Shown: piece after piece, positions 6,200 to 7,362 of the stretch
Position numbering within the stretch: the first letter of the stretch is position 1
How the letters are laid out: each line of letters starts with the position of its first letter
NCBI GenBank assembly: GCA_001940725.1
Contig: MDVR01000072.1
Location: forward strand, 1-7,362
Direction: 5' to 3'
DNA: 7,362 bases
Source: Candidatus Heimdallarchaeota archaeon LC_2
GTDB lineage: Archaea; Asgardarchaeota; Heimdallarchaeia; Heimdallarchaeales; Kariarchaeaceae
The notes under the pieces: model-generated
Seen by the model: the letters and a program-made list of their open reading frames with translations, nothing else
Told to the model about the DNA's origin: nothing
Database searches by the model: none
Translations under genes and position numbers: made by a program

Positions 6200-6207
6200 A
6201 TATTTAA
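6200..6207 (-). promoter_or_regulatory. Possible TATA box for the longin-like gene
   Basis: The minus strand reads TTAAATAT inside AGCTTAAATATAATATT. It would place the transcript start near 6178, with a leader of about 43 bases that holds the Shine-Dalgarno sequence. AT richness limits confidence. Confidence 0.35.
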
Positions 6208-6270
6208 GCTATAATATTTCAACTTTATCAGACAATATATCTTGAATTTACTATTTATTATCGGTGTTAA

Positions 6271-6681
6271 TTAGCTATATTTAGCAGCATTCAAGGTTTC
6301 AGTTATTACCTCAGTGACACCAGGTAAATGCTCTAGTCTATTGATTAAATCATCAAATGAAATCGCATCTAAATTTTGATTATCAATGTATGATTCATAA
6401 ACTAAAGGGGTAATTTCACTATTCGAAGCAGAAGTGTGTAAAGGCTTAATCCCTGAATGAAAATAAATTTCTTCCATTTTCCGCAAAAATTTAGGTGCAA
6501 CTCCTAGCATTAACAATCTAATTTTTGTTACTTCTTCACTACAAGGGACAAAGCGGGCAAATTTCGCGTTGGGAGATAATATGAATAACAAATGTTTTTT
6601 GTTTTTAGGTTTTATTGATTTAACATAAGACTTTGGAATATATACATCTCTATCAATTCTTACCATTTTAGAGTGAATCAT
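6271..6681 (-). CDS. Small protein with ACT-like C-terminal fold, function unknown
   Basis: I do not recognise a named family for this 136-residue protein. Residues about 52-128 read as beta-alpha-beta-beta-alpha-beta: strand TKIRLLMLG, helix PKFLRKMEEIYFHSG, strand IKPLHTS, strand TPLVYESYID, helix FDDLINRLEHL, strand PGVTEVIT. This is the order of an ACT domain, a small-ligand sensor, and LPGVTEV is a typical last ACT strand. Residues 8-46 (VRIDRDVYIPKSYV, then LLFILS and ARFVP) are strand-rich with an IPK motif reminiscent of AbrB-type swapped-hairpin DNA-binding domains. No enzyme motif is seen. The frame is open to a TTG seven codons upstream, but a TATA-like box at 6713-6720 puts the transcript start near 6691, favouring the ATG. 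It precedes the longin-like gene on the same strand by 135 bases, each with a possible promoter. The insertion sequence lies upstream. Confidence 0.6.
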   Translation of the reverse strand: MIHSKMVRIDRDVYIPKSYVKSIKPKNKKHLLFILSPNAKFARFVPCSEEVTKIRLLMLGVAPKFLRKMEEIYFHSGIKPLHTSASNSEITPLVYESYIDNQNLDAISFDDLINRLEHLPGVTEVITETLNAAKYS

Positions 6682-6712
6682 TTTCTCGTCAACCTTAATC
6701 AAATGTTATTTT

Positions 6713-6720
6713 GTATATAA
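6713..6720 (-). promoter_or_regulatory. Possible TATA box for the ACT-like gene
   Basis: The minus strand reads TTATATAC, a good TATA-like match centred about 36 bases before the chosen ATG. It predicts a leader of about 10 bases and argues against the TTG at 6702, which would then lie upstream of the transcript start. Confidence 0.45.
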
Positions 6721-6776
6721 TATATGTATTAATCAGATAAAACCTTATCGCCAAATGTGATTATTTCATTGTAAAT

Positions 6777-6806
6777 TTTATCCACTAATATAGCAGTTAG
6801 GATAAA
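6777..6806. repeat. Inverted repeat TTTATCC / GGATAAA between the insertion sequence and the ACT-like gene
   Basis: Perfect 7-base arms (6777-6783 and 6800-6806) extend inward by TAA/TTA after a two-base bulge, leaving the 8-base loop TATAGCAG. It is about 60 bases upstream of the TATA-like box of the ACT-like gene on the minus strand. It could be an operator or a hairpin; no further evidence is available. Confidence 0.4.
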
Positions 6807-6843
6807 CAATAGTTTGGAATCCTGGTTATAAATTGCGGATAGC

Positions 6844-6853
6844 ATCGATCGAT
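6844..6853. repeat. Palindrome ATCGATCGAT at the probable insertion boundary
   Basis: This is a perfect 10-base palindrome that directly abuts the TGTTAGC proposed as the insertion-sequence terminus. It may be the target sequence or one copy of a target duplication. The other end of the element is outside the window, so duplication cannot be tested here. Confidence 0.4.
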
Positions 6854-7362
6854 TGTTAGCATTAATAATTAATGAGACATCAACTCCATTCAAATTTTAT
6901 GAGCGAATGCTCATAATGCTGCCAAGCTGAAAGCTTGACTGCATATTCTGCCTCTTCACCCAGGTATCGTTCATGAGGTGTCATCTTCGTTGATGAATGA
7001 ACCCGAACCTTGTTGTAAAAGTCTCTCCAGTTATCGACTGCTTCCTGGAGTTCATCAATGGTTTCTGTGAAGACTAGATCTCGAGCCTCATATTGTAGAC
7101 TCTGCTGTACTCTCTCAACTTTTCCTGTTGTTTGAGGATGTCGAAGCCTTGATTTGATACCTCGTATTTTGTATTTTTTTAGAAATGCTTCAAACTCTTT
7201 TGTGTGATTTCTTGATGGATTATGCACGAATTGTGATCCATTATCATGAAGTATGGCTTCTGGAACGCCATACTTCTGTACCAATTTTTCCAATGTATCC
7301 ACCCAGGATGCACTAGTCTGATTATCTGAGATCACTGCAGCTAGATTGTATCTGGAATGGTC
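6854..7362 (-). mobile_element. Insertion sequence, IS481/IS3-like, one end in the window
   Basis: The element is recognised from its transposase gene. The end is placed at TGTTAGC (6854), since many IS481-like elements begin with TGT, 26 bases beyond the transposase stop codon. The terminal stretch holds the imperfect palindrome CATTAATAATTAATG (6860-6874). Base composition changes across the boundary: the 60 bases from 6901 have about 48% G+C and those from 6961 about 42%, compared with about 33% for 6781-6840. The exact end is a proposal. Confidence 0.6.
6880..7362 (-). CDS. DDE transposase with integrase core, N-terminal part outside the window
   Basis: The 160 visible codons run to the right edge without a start codon, so the gene is cut. 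It begins DHSRYNLAAVISD, the strand after the conserved DDxSR of rve-type integrase cores. HDNGSQF carries the second catalytic Asp. HPQTTGKVER carries the catalytic Glu, 42 residues further on; the spacing exceeds the usual 35 because of an insertion around NPSRNH. NWRDFYNKVRVHSS and MTPHERYLG are the usual C-terminal landmarks of IS481 and IS3-type transposases. The first catalytic Asp lies off the window. The enzyme cuts and joins the ends of its own element. No frameshift or internal stop is seen in this part, so the copy may be intact. Family is certain; IS481 over IS3 is likely. Confidence 0.9.
   Translation of the reverse strand, partial: DHSRYNLAAVISDNQTSASWVDTLEKLVQKYGVPEAILHDNGSQFVHNPSRNHTKEFEAFLKKYKIRGIKSRLRHPQTTGKVERVQQSLQYEARDLVFTETIDELQEAVDNWRDFYNKVRVHSSTKMTPHERYLGEEAEYAVKLSAWQHYEHSLIKFEWS

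Noticed and set aside
1..7362. CRISPR array or defence system
   Set aside because: No regularly spaced repeats of 24-40 bases and no cas-like or other defence genes are seen; the short repeats at 5163-5188 are far too small.

Overview
The window is AT-rich and looks archaeal, most likely from an Asgard archaeon. The main reasons are a Ras-superfamily small GTPase-like gene, a longin-like gene of the kind Asgard genomes carry in many copies, TATA-type promoter boxes, some apparently leaderless starts and TTG start codons. This assignment is inferred from gene content. No rRNA or other marker gene is present, and no tRNA was found.

Layout, left to right. Positions 1-626 (minus) hold a HAD-superfamily hydrolase cut by the window edge. 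Positions 793-2187 (minus) encode an M20-family zinc amidohydrolase/peptidase. It is divergent from a class C beta-lactamase-like serine hydrolase at 2359-3792 (plus), and the two share a 171-base promoter region. An OsmC-type peroxiredoxin follows at 3929-4363 (plus). Next, at 4495-5064 (plus), is a small GTPase-like protein whose P-loop and switch II motifs are degenerate while the guanine-specificity motifs are intact. It is probably a pseudo-GTPase. A 417-base non-coding gap (5065-5481) holds a tandem repeat and a nested set of inverted repeats that could fold into a three-way-junction RNA followed by a T-run. The minus strand then carries a longin-like protein (5482-6135, TTG start with a clear Shine-Dalgarno sequence) and a small protein with an ACT-like fold (6271-6681). 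The right edge is the 3' part of an IS481/IS3-like DDE transposase gene (6880-7362 and beyond). Its probable element terminus lies at 6854, next to the palindrome ATCGATCGAT.

How the genes might work together. The left half is a set of separately promoted housekeeping or accessory enzymes: amide or peptide hydrolysis, ester or D-peptide hydrolysis, and peroxide detoxification. The centre-right is more unusual. A catalytically degraded Ras-like protein faces a longin-like protein, and longin and roadblock domains are known partners and regulators of small GTPases, so a signalling or membrane-trafficking-like pair is a reasonable but unproven idea. The ACT-like gene may be a ligand-responsive regulator. 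The insertion sequence lies upstream of it and is richer in G+C than its surroundings.
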